Source: Flagellimonas maritima (GTDB lineage Bacteria; Bacteroidota; Bacteroidia; Flavobacteriales; Flavobacteriaceae). From it: a DNA stretch of 64,000 nucleotides. Under the pieces are notes generated by a model. The model saw nothing but the letters and a program-made list of their open reading frames with translations, did no database searches and was not told the DNA's origin. Below are positions 53,732 to 62,633 of the stretch, piece by piece. The stretch lies in NCBI RefSeq assembly GCF_003269425.1, contig NZ_CP030104.1:1421501-1485500 (forward strand), given 5' to 3'. Made by a program: the position numbers and the translations under genes. Each line of letters begins with the position of its first letter. Within the stretch, counting starts at the first letter, position 1.

Positions 53732-55585
53732 ATGTTCAAGCATTTTAGAGGAGATTTATTTGGAGGCATAACCGCTGGGATTGTGGCCCTTCCCCTCGCC
53801 CTAGCATTTGGGGTCAGTTCTGGATTAGGTCCAAGTGCAGGTCTGTACGGTGCAATTTTTATAAGTTTTTTCGCCGCTCTTTTTGGAGGTACCAACACAC
53901 AGATTTCTGGCCCCACTGCTCCAATGACTGCAGTAAGTATGGTGGTGATTGCAGGTATAGTTGCGATTAATGATGGTGATATTGGCAGGGCACTCCCAGC
54001 AATATTGACTATTTTTTTATTGGCGGGATTTATGCAAATCGGGCTTGGTCTTATGGGTTTGGGAAAATATATAAAGTACATCCCCTATCCAGTAGTCTCC
54101 GGTTTTATGACAGCCATAGGAGTTATTATTCTGGTGACACAAATCCTTCCCGCTGTTGGTTACTATCCAAAAGAAGATACGGAATATGTAAATCGCTTCA
54201 TGGCAGATGCAGAAGAAGAAATTCTCGAAAATATTCTAAGGGAAGAAGCTGGGGAAGGCATATTGGTATTGGAAGATTTTGAGGAGACCATTAGAAGAGC
54301 TGATGAAATAACCCCAGCTGATATGCAGAAAGAAGCCAAGACCTTAGCGGCAAAAGATGCTTCCGGAGTCATGGGCACCTTTAGAGTATTACCCAAAGCA
54401 CTGAAGAATATCAATTGGTTGGAGTTAGCTTTAGCTTTGGCAACTATCCTCATTATATATGGCTTTAAACGTATCACTACCGCAGTCCCCAGTACTTTGG
54501 TTGCCTTAATAGTAGTGTCCGGTATAGCTTATGGGTTTGAATTAAATTATAGACCGATTGAAGAAATTCCCAGTGGGTTGCCATTACCAAATTTGGAAAT
54601 CTTTACAGCGTTCAGAATTGATTCTATTGCTCCTTACATTTTTACGGCATTGACCTTGGCACTGCTTGGTGCCATTGATTCACTATTGACTTCGGTAGTG
54701 GCGGACAATATGACCCAGACCAAACATAAACCAAATAAAGAATTGGTAGGGCAAGGAATTGGAAATAGTATCGCAGCATTGTTCGGAGGTCTCCCCGGTG
54801 CAGGTGCAACAATAAGAACGGTAGTGAATATTAATTCCGGCGGAAAAACAAAACTTTCAGGAATGGTTGCAGGTATTCTCTTATTGGTCATACTTCTGGC
54901 ATTGGGCCCGGTGGCATCACAGATTCCTGCTGCGGTACTAGCGGGTATTTTAGTTACCGTTGGTATCGGTGTAATGGATTACAAAGGACTCCGAGCAATT
55001 CCCTACCTACCTAAGGACATAAAATTAGGTCCTATAAAGCTTAGCTCAGAAGTAATAATTATGCTCGTGGTGATGGTGCTCTCTTCTATTTGGAACCTCG
55101 TATACGCTGTTGGTATTGGTTTGGTTTTCGCTTCTTTGATGTTTATGAAGAAAATGGGCGATCTAACTGCGAAAAGATCGGACGTAAAGTCATTGACCGA
55201 CGAAAAAAAATGGGCGGATGAAAAAGATTTTCCAAAAGAATTGACCAATGAGGTATTTATCAAACATGTTAAAGGGCCTCTTTTCTTTGGTTCAACGAGC
55301 GAGTTCCAGCAACTTGCACAACAAATACCGTATACTGCGTCAACCGTAATAATACGGTTGGGGCGAATGCAATATATGGACCAGACGGGCCTCTATGCCA
55401 TGGAAGATGTTCTTCAGGATTTAAAGAACAAAAATATTGATGTATTGTTGGTGGATATTCTTGAGCAGCCCAAATATATGATGGAACGTATTGATATTAT
55501 TCCGGATTTAATTCCTAAGGAACATATTTTCAATAATTTCAAAAGCTGTATAAATTGGATAGAGCTCAATACAAAGAAGAGATAA
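53732..55585 (+). CDS. SulP-family transporter with enlarged acidic loop
   Basis: A 617-residue SulP transporter, 65 to 90 residues longer than its three paralogues here. The core is normal (GDLFGGITAGIVALPLALAF; GTNTQISGPTAPMTAVS; NKELVGQGIGNSIAALFGGL) with a C-terminal STAS domain (about 515-610, MDQTGLYAMEDV). The extra length is a helical, acidic insertion at about 145-220 (ADAEEEILENILREEAG; EDFEETIRRADEI) between two membrane helices. It follows a terminator, so it starts a new unit; the substrate is unknown. Confidence 0.92.
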   Translation: MFKHFRGDLFGGITAGIVALPLALAFGVSSGLGPSAGLYGAIFISFFAALFGGTNTQISGPTAPMTAVSMVVIAGIVAINDGDIGRALPAILTIFLLAGFMQIGLGLMGLGKYIKYIPYPVVSGFMTAIGVIILVTQILPAVGYYPKEDTEYVNRFMADAEEEILENILREEAGEGILVLEDFEETIRRADEITPADMQKEAKTLAAKDASGVMGTFRVLPKALKNINWLELALALATILIIYGFKRITTAVPSTLVALIVVSGIAYGFELNYRPIEEIPSGLPLPNLEIFTAFRIDSIAPYIFTALTLALLGAIDSLLTSVVADNMTQTKHKPNKELVGQGIGNSIAALFGGLPGAGATIRTVVNINSGGKTKLSGMVAGILLLVILLALGPVASQIPAAVLAGILVTVGIGVMDYKGLRAIPYLPKDIKLGPIKLSSEVIIMLVVMVLSSIWNLVYAVGIGLVFASLMFMKKMGDLTAKRSDVKSLTDEKKWADEKDFPKELTNEVFIKHVKGPLFFGSTSEFQQLAQQIPYTASTVIIRLGRMQYMDQTGLYAMEDVLQDLKNKNIDVLLVDILEQPKYMMERIDIIPDLIPKEHIFNNFKSCINWIELNTKKR

Positions 55586-55605
55586 CCGAACAATAGCGTT
55601 AATCA

Positions 55606-56316
55606 ATGTCTCCTACATTACTATTGCTATTACAGAATTTCCCCAATGACTCAGGACCAATTTACAGGGAAACCCTTGAAGGAAGACTGATTATTGAACC
55701 GTACAATACGTTTAGCAATACCATTTTTGTCATTATTTTGTGGTATTGGGGCTATAGGGTATACAAAAATCCGAGACAGCACTTATTTCTGGCTCTGGTT
55801 CTCCCCGTTATTGCAGTTAGTTATATAGGAGGTACTATCTATCACGCCACCAGAAGCCATGAATTTTGGCTATTATTGGATTGGGTACCGATCATGTTGC
55901 TGTGCATGGCCATGATTATTTATTTCATCCTCAAAATAGTTTCCAAACCTTGGCATCGAATTCTTTTACTGATTATTTTCTTTGGGGCATCTTTTGGTTT
56001 ACGAATACTTCCCATACCAAAAGCGTTAAGAATTTCCACAGGATATGTAATAACCGCACTAACGGTTGTGGTTCCCATAATATGGTATCTCTTCAAGACC
56101 AAGTTCATAAATGTGCAATGGGTAATTTTTGCGGTTTTGATATTTAGTTTAGCCGTTTTCTTTAGGAGCATCGATCTAAAACAATCTGTTTTTCAAATGG
56201 GAACACATTGGTTATGGCACTTTTTTGGTGGCGTAGCAGTTCATTGCCTGATTGCCTATATATTCAAGGACAATTTGCTAAATTTGTCCGCCAATAGTAA
56301 AATCGACCATGATTGA
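55606..56316 (+). CDS. CREST-type (ceramidase-like) membrane protein
   Basis: A 236-residue protein with about seven membrane helices. The pattern of conserved residues recalls the CREST superfamily of membrane hydrolases: NTFSN near the start, YIGGTIYHATRSHEFWLLLDW in the middle (His and Asp), and THWLWHFFGGVAVH at the end (His-x3-His plus His). Such proteins include alkaline ceramidases and adiponectin-receptor-like enzymes that hydrolyse amide or ester bonds with a metal ion. Function is inferred. It overlaps pheS by 8 bp. Confidence 0.65.
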   Translation: MSPTLLLLLQNFPNDSGPIYRETLEGRLIIEPYNTFSNTIFVIILWYWGYRVYKNPRQHLFLALVLPVIAVSYIGGTIYHATRSHEFWLLLDWVPIMLLCMAMIIYFILKIVSKPWHRILLLIIFFGASFGLRILPIPKALRISTGYVITALTVVVPIIWYLFKTKFINVQWVIFAVLIFSLAVFFRSIDLKQSVFQMGTHWLWHFFGGVAVHCLIAYIFKDNLLNLSANSKIDHD

Positions 56317-57328
56317 TACCATAAAAGAACATTTGAACGAAGTTGAAAATTTTACTTCCAACTCAAAAGACGAAATAGAAGCTTTCCGAATTAAGTACCT
56401 TGGAAAAAAAGGCTTGTTGAATATGTTCTTTGCAGAGTTCAAAAATGTTCCGAACGAACAGAAAAAAGAATTCGGACAGGTTATCAATCAACTTAAGAGT
56501 ACAACTACGGAAAAAGTGAGCGCGCTAAAGACGGCTCTTGAAAACACCGCCGAAACAAGGGGCAAGTTTGGAGATTTGACCAGGCCCGGGGAACCAATCG
56601 AAATTGGGGCAAGGCACCCCATATCTATAGTTAGAAACCAAATCATTGATATTTTCTCCAGAATCGGTTTCAATGTTTCCGAAGGTCCCGAAATCGAAGA
56701 TGATTGGCATAATTTTACAGCGCTCAATTTGCCCGAATATCATCCTGCACGAGATATGCAGGACACTTTTTTTATTCAGACCGACCCAGATATTCTTTTG
56801 CGCACCCATACATCTTCCGTACAGGTAAGATACATGGAAAACAACAAGCCTCCCATTAGAACAATTTCTCCCGGGAGGGTTTATCGTAATGAGGCCATTT
56901 CTGCGCGTTCGCACTGTTTTTTTCATCAGGTAGAGGGTTTATATGTAGATAAAGACGTTTCTTTTGCCGACTTAAAACAGACACTTCAGTATTTTACTTC
57001 GGAAATGTTTGGGAAATCAAAAATTCGACTACGTCCTTCTTATTTTCCTTTTACAGAACCGAGTGCAGAAGTTGATGTGTATTGGGGCCTGGAAACAGAA
57101 ACAGATTACCGTATGACAAAGGGTACGGGGTGGCTTGAAATTATGGGTTGTGGTATGGTCGACCCCAATGTTTTGCAGAATTGCGGTATCGATCCAGAAG
57201 CGTATTCAGGCTTTGCCTTTGGTATGGGCATTGACCGTATTGCCCTTTTACTTCATCAAATTTCAGATATACGATTATTGAGTGAAAATGATATTCGTTT
57301 TTTGGAACAGTTTAAGAGTTCATTGTAA
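56309..57328 (+). CDS. pheS: Phenylalanyl-tRNA synthetase alpha subunit
   Basis: A 339-residue class II aminoacyl-tRNA synthetase subunit. An N-terminal coiled coil is followed by HPISIVRNQIIDIFSRIGF, EGPEIEDDWHNFTALNLPE, the SPGRVYRNEAISARSHCFFH motif 2 and the FAFGMGIDRIALLLHQI motif 3. It pairs with PheT (not in the window) to charge tRNA-Phe. The start lies within the upstream membrane-protein gene. Confidence 0.97.
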   Translation: MIDTIKEHLNEVENFTSNSKDEIEAFRIKYLGKKGLLNMFFAEFKNVPNEQKKEFGQVINQLKSTTTEKVSALKTALENTAETRGKFGDLTRPGEPIEIGARHPISIVRNQIIDIFSRIGFNVSEGPEIEDDWHNFTALNLPEYHPARDMQDTFFIQTDPDILLRTHTSSVQVRYMENNKPPIRTISPGRVYRNEAISARSHCFFHQVEGLYVDKDVSFADLKQTLQYFTSEMFGKSKIRLRPSYFPFTEPSAEVDVYWGLETETDYRMTKGTGWLEIMGCGMVDPNVLQNCGIDPEAYSGFAFGMGIDRIALLLHQISDIRLLSENDIRFLEQFKSSL

Positions 57329-57517
57329 ATCTAACCTCTTCTTTTCTTGCTATTCTTAATTACCAATGACTATATAAGGTTGGTAATACTATCTTTATTA
57401 TATTGAGAAAGTAAATTATAAATGTCACATGTATTTTTAAAGTATATGTTTAAAGAAAATAATTTCTCTAATAGAACCCTTTTTACTTATTATTTTTAAA
57501 GAACCAACTTTACCATT

Positions 57518-59173
57518 ATGATAAAATCAATTTATAATACTAAATTTTTAAAGGGAGATATTACCGGCGGTCTTGTGGCAGGAGTTGTTGCACTACCGTT
57601 AGCTCTCGCATTTGGGGTACAATCAGGACTTGGGGCCATCGCAGGACTCTATGGTGCAATAGCTGTTGGTATATTGGCAGCACTTTTTGGCGGTACGGCC
57701 ACCCAAGCAAGTGGGCCTACAGGGCCAATGACAGTCGTATCTGCAGCCTTGGTGGCCAATGCTATTGAAGTAGCGGGAAGCCTACAAGATGCGATGGGCA
57801 TAATTCTACTGAGTTTTTTGATTGGAGGAGCTCTACAAATCGTTTTTGGGTTGATAAATATTGCAGGATACATCAAATATTTTCCCTATCCTGTGATTTC
57901 TGGATTCATGAGCGGGGTCGGTTTAATCATAATTATTCTTCAAATTTTTCCTTTTGTGGGACTTGGCTCACCAAAATCTACATTAAAAGTAGTTATGGAC
58001 CTACCAAGGCTATTTGCTGAGTTCAATTGGCAGGCTTTGGTTCTGGGAGGTTTAACGGTTTTAATCTATTATATCTTTCCTAAAATAACAAAGGCTATCC
58101 CCAGCGCATTGGTTGCATTGATATCAGTTTCTATTTTCGCATATTTCACTAAGTGGGATATTCCGGTAATCGGAGAAATTCCGTCCGGTCTGCCTTCGTT
58201 ACAGTTGGAAGGTATGTTCAGTGTGGACAGTAGTGCCTATTTTATGGTATTGGAATATGGGATGGTATTGGCCGTGTTGGGGTCTATAGACTCTTTATTG
58301 ACATCGGTAATTGCGGATAACATGACCAAAACCAAACATAATAGTAACCGTGAATTGATCGGTCAAGGTATAGGAAATATGGTCGCGGCTCTCATTGGTG
58401 GAATACCTGGTGCAGGTGCAACGAAGGGTACTGTTGTCAATATTAACAATGGTGGCCGTACCAGATTATCCGGGGCTTTGCACGGGGCGTTTCTACTAAC
58501 AGTTCTATTGGGTTTGAGTTCTCTAGCCGCATATATTCCATTAGCTGTATTGGCCGGTATTTTAATTCCTATTGGGTTTAAAATAATAGACAAAAAAGGT
58601 TTAAAACATTTGAGGGTAATACCAAAGGCAGATGCCGCTGTCCTCATTATCGTATTACTATGGACCACTTTTGGCAGTTTAATTCAGGCTGTTGGCATTG
58701 GAGTGACCCTAGCAGCTTTATTATTTATGAAAAGAGCTAGTGATATTGGTGAAAAAGGTATGCAAATTGGGACACTAGCCGGTTTTGATGGAGAAAAACC
58801 TTGGGAAGACGAGACTGATTTCTATGAAAAATTCAGGGACAAAATCTTTATTAAGCATTTGTATGGTCCCTTGTTCTTTGGATTTACCTCACACTTTCAA
58901 GAACAGGTCAAAACCGTTGGCGATGATATAAAAATTTTGGTCCTAAGAATGGACAGGGTTCCACATGTAGATCAATCAGGTGTCTACGCTTTGGAAAATG
59001 CTGTTTTAGATTTGACCCTGAAAGGAATGAAGGTGGTTATTACAGGGCTGCAAGATCAACCAAAGGATATTCTGACCTCGGTCGGAATCATTCCCGATCT
59101 GATTCCCGAAGAGCAAGTTTTTACAAATATTGAAGAAAGTTTTGATTGGATCGCCAATGAATTGAAGCAATAA
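57518..59173 (+). CDS. SulP-family transporter with STAS domain
   Basis: A 551-residue SulP transporter, the closest relative of the 617-residue one in the window (KGDITGGLVAGVVALPLALA; GTATQASGPTGPMTVVSA; GQGIGNMVAALIGGIPGAGA). A C-terminal STAS domain (about 455-550: VDQSGVYALENAVLDL) is present. It lacks the acidic loop of its paralogue. It is separated from pheS by 189 bp of AT-rich sequence in which no gene is seen. Confidence 0.93.
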   Translation: MIKSIYNTKFLKGDITGGLVAGVVALPLALAFGVQSGLGAIAGLYGAIAVGILAALFGGTATQASGPTGPMTVVSAALVANAIEVAGSLQDAMGIILLSFLIGGALQIVFGLINIAGYIKYFPYPVISGFMSGVGLIIIILQIFPFVGLGSPKSTLKVVMDLPRLFAEFNWQALVLGGLTVLIYYIFPKITKAIPSALVALISVSIFAYFTKWDIPVIGEIPSGLPSLQLEGMFSVDSSAYFMVLEYGMVLAVLGSIDSLLTSVIADNMTKTKHNSNRELIGQGIGNMVAALIGGIPGAGATKGTVVNINNGGRTRLSGALHGAFLLTVLLGLSSLAAYIPLAVLAGILIPIGFKIIDKKGLKHLRVIPKADAAVLIIVLLWTTFGSLIQAVGIGVTLAALLFMKRASDIGEKGMQIGTLAGFDGEKPWEDETDFYEKFRDKIFIKHLYGPLFFGFTSHFQEQVKTVGDDIKILVLRMDRVPHVDQSGVYALENAVLDLTLKGMKVVITGLQDQPKDILTSVGIIPDLIPEEQVFTNIEESFDWIANELKQ

Positions 59174-59306
59174 TGCAATTTATTTAGAATAGATTTTTTT
59201 GAAATTCTTACCAATAAAAATCATGCGACGTAATTTTTTTTGATAATATAATTGCTATATAAAATTTTCAAAGTAAGAACTAAAAAGCAAATTCTTTGGG
59301 CAAAGC

Positions 59307-59780
59307 TTACCAGCTTTTGTAAGGATTTTTACTGAGTTGGGAATTGTAATATTTAATATCTCCTGTTACTTCAGTCCCCAACCACTCCGGCTTGGAGAAT
59401 ATTTCATCTTCGTGTTGCAATTCTACCTCAGCGATTACCAAACCTTTGTTATCTCCCAAAAATTGATCTACTTCAAAAATGTGTCCTTCGAAAGGTACTT
59501 CGAACCTAATTTTTTCTAAGATAGTATCCTCGCAGAGGTCTATTAAATTTGTAGCTTCAGCATGTCTTATCGCTGTCTCCCATTCAAATCTGGTCGTGCC
59601 CGATTGATTGCTCTCGCCCTTAACGGTCAAGTAGCCTTTGTCTCCCTTAATTCTAACACGAACGGTACGTTTTGGATCGGTATTTAAAAATCCTTGGACA
59701 ATTCTGGTCTCTGATATTGCCCCATTCTTGAATGCTGTCGATTTCACTAAAAATTTACGTTCAATTTCCAAGTGTTCCAT
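59307..59780 (-). CDS. CYTH-domain protein (triphosphate tunnel metalloenzyme)
   Basis: A 157-residue protein from ATG 59780. The N-terminal EIERKFLV signature, followed by RTVRVRIKGDKGYLTVKG and VEVDQFLGDNKGLVIAEVEL-like strands (FEVDQFLGDNKGLVIAEVEL), defines the CYTH fold. Family members hydrolyse inorganic triphosphate or related tri/polyphosphates with a divalent metal. It is transcribed divergently from dinB across 27 bp. Confidence 0.92.
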   Translation of the reverse strand: MEHLEIERKFLVKSTAFKNGAISETRIVQGFLNTDPKRTVRVRIKGDKGYLTVKGESNQSGTTRFEWETAIRHAEATNLIDLCEDTILEKIRFEVPFEGHIFEVDQFLGDNKGLVIAEVELQHEDEIFSKPEWLGTEVTGDIKYYNSQLSKNPYKSW

Positions 59781-59807
59781 CAAACTAAATATAGCCTAAA
59801 TTTGAGT

Positions 59808-60914
59808 ATGGACTTTGATTTTCCTTTACGAAAAATCATTCATGTGGATATGGATGCCTTTTATGCATCTGTAGAACAACATGACAATCCCGATTTAAGA
59901 GGAAAACCTGTTGCCGTGGGCGGAGGTTCCAAGCGGGGTGTTGTGTCCGCGGCAAGCTACGAAGCAAGAAAGTTTGGTATACGAAGTGCTATGAGCGGCT
60001 ATATAGCCAAGCGCAACTGTCCTGATTTGATTTTTGTAAAGCCTCGCTTTGAACGATACAAAGAGATTTCACAACAAGTACGGAGCGTATTTTTTGAATA
60101 TACTGATTTGGTAGAGCCCCTTTCTTTGGATGAAGCCTATCTTGATGTAACACAAAATAAAAAAGGTAACCCTTCTGCAACACTTATCGCAAGTGAAATT
60201 CGTAATAAAATTTTAGAAAAAACAGGCCTGACCGCCTCCGCTGGAATCTCCATAAATAAATTCATTGCAAAAGTTGCCAGTGACTATAACAAGCCCAACG
60301 GACAAAAAACGGTAAATCCTGAAGAGGTAATCCAATTTTTAGAGGATTTGGATATCAGAAAATTTTATGGTGTTGGAAAAGTAACCGCAGAAAAAATGTA
60401 CAAGCTGGGAATATTTACGGGAATGGATTTAAAACAAAGATCCTTGGAATTTTTGGATAAAAATTTCGGAAAAAGTGGAAAATACTACTACCACGTCGTC
60501 AGGGGAATACATAACAGCGAAGTGAAACCCCATCGTATTCCAAAATCGGTTGGTGCGGAAAGAACTTTTAGCGAAAATTTGAGCAGCGAAATATTTATGT
60601 TGGAACGTTTGGAAAATATTGCCGCTGAACTTGAAAGAAGACTCCAAAAATCGAAGATTGCCGGCAAAACAGTTACCTTAAAAATTAAATATAGCGACTT
60701 TACCCTTCAAACCCGAAGTAAAACACTCCCTTACTATGTAGCCAATAAAGCCCTGATTCTTGAAACGGCCAAAGAATTATTGTATCAGTCCACGTTAGAA
60801 AACTCTGTTCGTTTATTGGGTATTTCGCTGGCGAACCTCAATACAGAAAAAAAGAAGAAAAAGGAGTTGCCTGTCAAGGAATCCTTATCCGTTCAACTCA
60901 AGTTTGATTTTTAG
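59808..60914 (+). CDS. dinB: DNA polymerase IV
   Basis: A 368-residue Y-family translesion polymerase from ATG 59808; a longer frame from 59772 lacks conserved sequence. Catalytic Asp14 lies in VDMDAFYASVEQ, and Asp108/Glu109 in LSLDEAYLDVT. The little-finger region with KSVGAERTFSENL follows, and the extreme C-terminus VQLKFDF is a typical sliding-clamp-binding motif. It copies damaged DNA at reduced fidelity. A TAAATTTG box lies 3 bp before the ATG. Confidence 0.95.
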   Translation: MDFDFPLRKIIHVDMDAFYASVEQHDNPDLRGKPVAVGGGSKRGVVSAASYEARKFGIRSAMSGYIAKRNCPDLIFVKPRFERYKEISQQVRSVFFEYTDLVEPLSLDEAYLDVTQNKKGNPSATLIASEIRNKILEKTGLTASAGISINKFIAKVASDYNKPNGQKTVNPEEVIQFLEDLDIRKFYGVGKVTAEKMYKLGIFTGMDLKQRSLEFLDKNFGKSGKYYYHVVRGIHNSEVKPHRIPKSVGAERTFSENLSSEIFMLERLENIAAELERRLQKSKIAGKTVTLKIKYSDFTLQTRSKTLPYYVANKALILETAKELLYQSTLENSVRLLGISLANLNTEKKKKKELPVKESLSVQLKFDF

Positions 60915-60925
60915 TTGTGGAAATT

Positions 60926-61381
60926 TTATACTACCTCTATTGAAAATACGGTAATCGCCCAAATGAGCAAAGAAGAAATCAAGATACCAATCGCATTGGC
61001 CAAGAATGCTTTTCTTTTTTCAATTTTAAGAAGATAAGACGCAATACTTCCTGCATATACCCCCGTACCTGGCAAAGGAATCATAACAAAAAGGACAAGA
61101 CCAAAAAATCCAAACTTTTGAATTTTTCCGGCAGAACCTGTCTTTGCTCTTTTTGCAACATAAACAGCCGATTTTTTATAAAAGCGCCATTTTATCAAAT
61201 ACCTGTTGATGTTCTCAAGAAAGAACATCATTAAAGGAAATACCAAAAGATTTGCCAAAAAACAAGTGATAAGAACAACATAGCTGTTGAGCCCTTTCAT
61301 GATTCCATAAGGTATGCCCACCTTGGATTCCCCAAAAGGTGATAAACTCCAAAGCATAGCAGTCAACAAGTCCATTAACAC
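60926..61381 (-). CDS. Small multidrug-export-family (PF06695-type) membrane protein
   Basis: A 151-residue membrane protein with four helices. The sequence ESKVGIPYGIMKGLNSYVVL near the start, then the GLVLFVMIPLPGTGVYAGSI motif and RKAFLANAIGILISSLLIWA, match the family labelled small multidrug export, which is related to the DedA/VTT fold. A transport role is not proven. It converges with dinB, with 11 bp between the stops. A TAATTTTG box (61399-61406, minus strand) lies just upstream. Confidence 0.85.
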   Translation of the reverse strand: MLMDLLTAMLWSLSPFGESKVGIPYGIMKGLNSYVVLITCFLANLLVFPLMMFFLENINRYLIKWRFYKKSAVYVAKRAKTGSAGKIQKFGFFGLVLFVMIPLPGTGVYAGSIASYLLKIEKRKAFLANAIGILISSLLIWAITVFSIEVV

Positions 61382-61544
61382 GGCATATTTTTAATTTGCA
61401 AAATTACTCATGAAATGGAATATGAAACTCCCAAAAAACGCTAAATAATTTTAAATTTTTTATATCCATAATTATACCTAAAAGTAGGTAGCAAGGGGAT
61501 TTTATTAGAGTGGAGAAGAATATTTAATCATAAATATGGCAGAC

Positions 61545-61554
61545 AGACCGGTCT
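61545..61554. promoter_or_regulatory. Palindromic TetR-type operator AGACCGGTCT
   Basis: A perfect 10-bp palindrome lies 18 bp before ATG 61572 of a TetR-family gene. This suits autorepression and argues that translation starts at 61572, because the upstream ATG at 61536 would place the operator inside the coding sequence. Confidence 0.5.
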
Positions 61555-61571
61555 TTTCTTATTTTTATTCC

Positions 61572-62150
61572 ATGAAAAATTCTGCCATTGGAGAAAAAAT
61601 CATCAAAACGGCCAGTAAATTATTTTATAGTAATGGTTATAATGCGACAGGTGTCAACGAAATAATTGCCAAATGTGGTATAGCAAAAGCAACACTTTAT
61701 AGTCATTTCAATTCTAAAGAAGATATTTGTTTAGCCTATTTACAACAACGACACGATGCCTTCTTGACATCGTTCAAAATCTACGTGCCTGAACGAAAGA
61801 ATGGTAAAGAACAATTACTGGCAATTTTTGATTTTTTAACTGACATGTACCGAGATGGTGATTTCAATGGCTGTTGGGCACTTAAAACTCTAGGTGAGCT
61901 ATCACCAAACCAAGAAAGGATTTTTGCGGCCATCCAAAAACAAAAAAAAGAGTTTTTGTCATACCTAGGTGAAATAGTTGTTAATAATGTTGTGAATGTT
62001 TCTAAAGCGGAGAAAGAAAAGATTTCTGGCGGACTTTATCTTTTGTACGAAAGTGCCATTACAGAGAGTCATCTTTTTAAAAACGATTGGCCAATTTTTC
62101 TTTCCAAAAATATTGCGCCTTCAATTTTTGAACGAATGGAGTTGGTTTGA
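61572..62150 (+). CDS. TetR/AcrR-family transcription regulator
   Basis: A 192-residue regulator from ATG 61572. The N-terminal helix-turn-helix reads FYSNGYNATGVNEIIAKCGI followed by AKATLYSHFNSKEDICLAYL, the TetR signature. The C-terminal ligand domain with GCWALKTLGELSPNQERIF resembles the YxaF/AcuR-like C-terminal type. The ligand is unknown. Its probable operator lies in its own leader; the convergent cupredoxin-like gene shares the following terminator. Confidence 0.92.
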   Translation: MKNSAIGEKIIKTASKLFYSNGYNATGVNEIIAKCGIAKATLYSHFNSKEDICLAYLQQRHDAFLTSFKIYVPERKNGKEQLLAIFDFLTDMYRDGDFNGCWALKTLGELSPNQERIFAAIQKQKKEFLSYLGEIVVNNVVNVSKAEKEKISGGLYLLYESAITESHLFKNDWPIFLSKNIAPSIFERMELV

Positions 62151-62157
62151 GACAAAA

Positions 62158-62198
62158 GCACCCTTTCGTTTTTCGAAAGGGTGCCTATATCTTTTTTA
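62158..62198. terminator. Bidirectional terminator
   Basis: GCACCCTTTCG and CGAAAGGGTGC form a perfect 11-bp stem with a TTTTT loop; T-rich sequence follows on the plus strand. It lies between two convergent genes. Confidence 0.85.
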
Positions 62199-62205
62199 TC
62201 TAAGA

Positions 62206-62595
62206 TTATTTAACAATTAACGTATTATCCGTTGCTGTGGGATTTAAGGGGCAAAAATATACATATTCCCCTTTTTCCAATTTTGTGGGTTTTGATGTCT
62301 GCGAAGTTCCTGTTTTAACTGCTTGGGTTACATAAGCGGTTTGAATATGATTTTCAGGTTTACTGATATCCCCTCCCTTTTTTACCAATACAAACCCTAC
62401 ATCGTGTCCCACCCCATTGTTCGCTATATCAAAAATATAGGTCCCTTGTGGTACGGTAAGTTGCTTTTGTGTGAATTCTCCCGGGGTCTGTTCCAAAGAA
62501 ATTGTTTTGATATCACCCTTCATCATTTTATGCTGTGCATTTACAGAAAATACAGTTCCTACGACCAACATTAAAATTGTTATTGCTTTTTTCAT
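62206..62595 (-). CDS. Secreted cupredoxin-like protein
   Basis: A 129-residue protein with signal peptide (ending SVNAQ). A plastocyanin-type beta-sandwich is suggested by LTVPQGTYIFDIANNGVGHD with a His, and the C-terminal YVYFCPLNPTATDNTLIV with a Cys. The second His and the axial Met of blue-copper sites are not clear, so copper binding is uncertain. It is divergent from no gene but lies 38 bp downstream of the carboxymuconolactone-decarboxylase gene on the same strand, so cotranscription is likely. Confidence 0.8.
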   Translation of the reverse strand: MKKAITILMLVVGTVFSVNAQHKMMKGDIKTISLEQTPGEFTQKQLTVPQGTYIFDIANNGVGHDVGFVLVKKGGDISKPENHIQTAYVTQAVKTGTSQTSKPTKLEKGEYVYFCPLNPTATDNTLIVK

Positions 62596-62633
62596 TCTTT
62601 TTATTTTTAACTGTTATTGTTTATTGGTTATAA

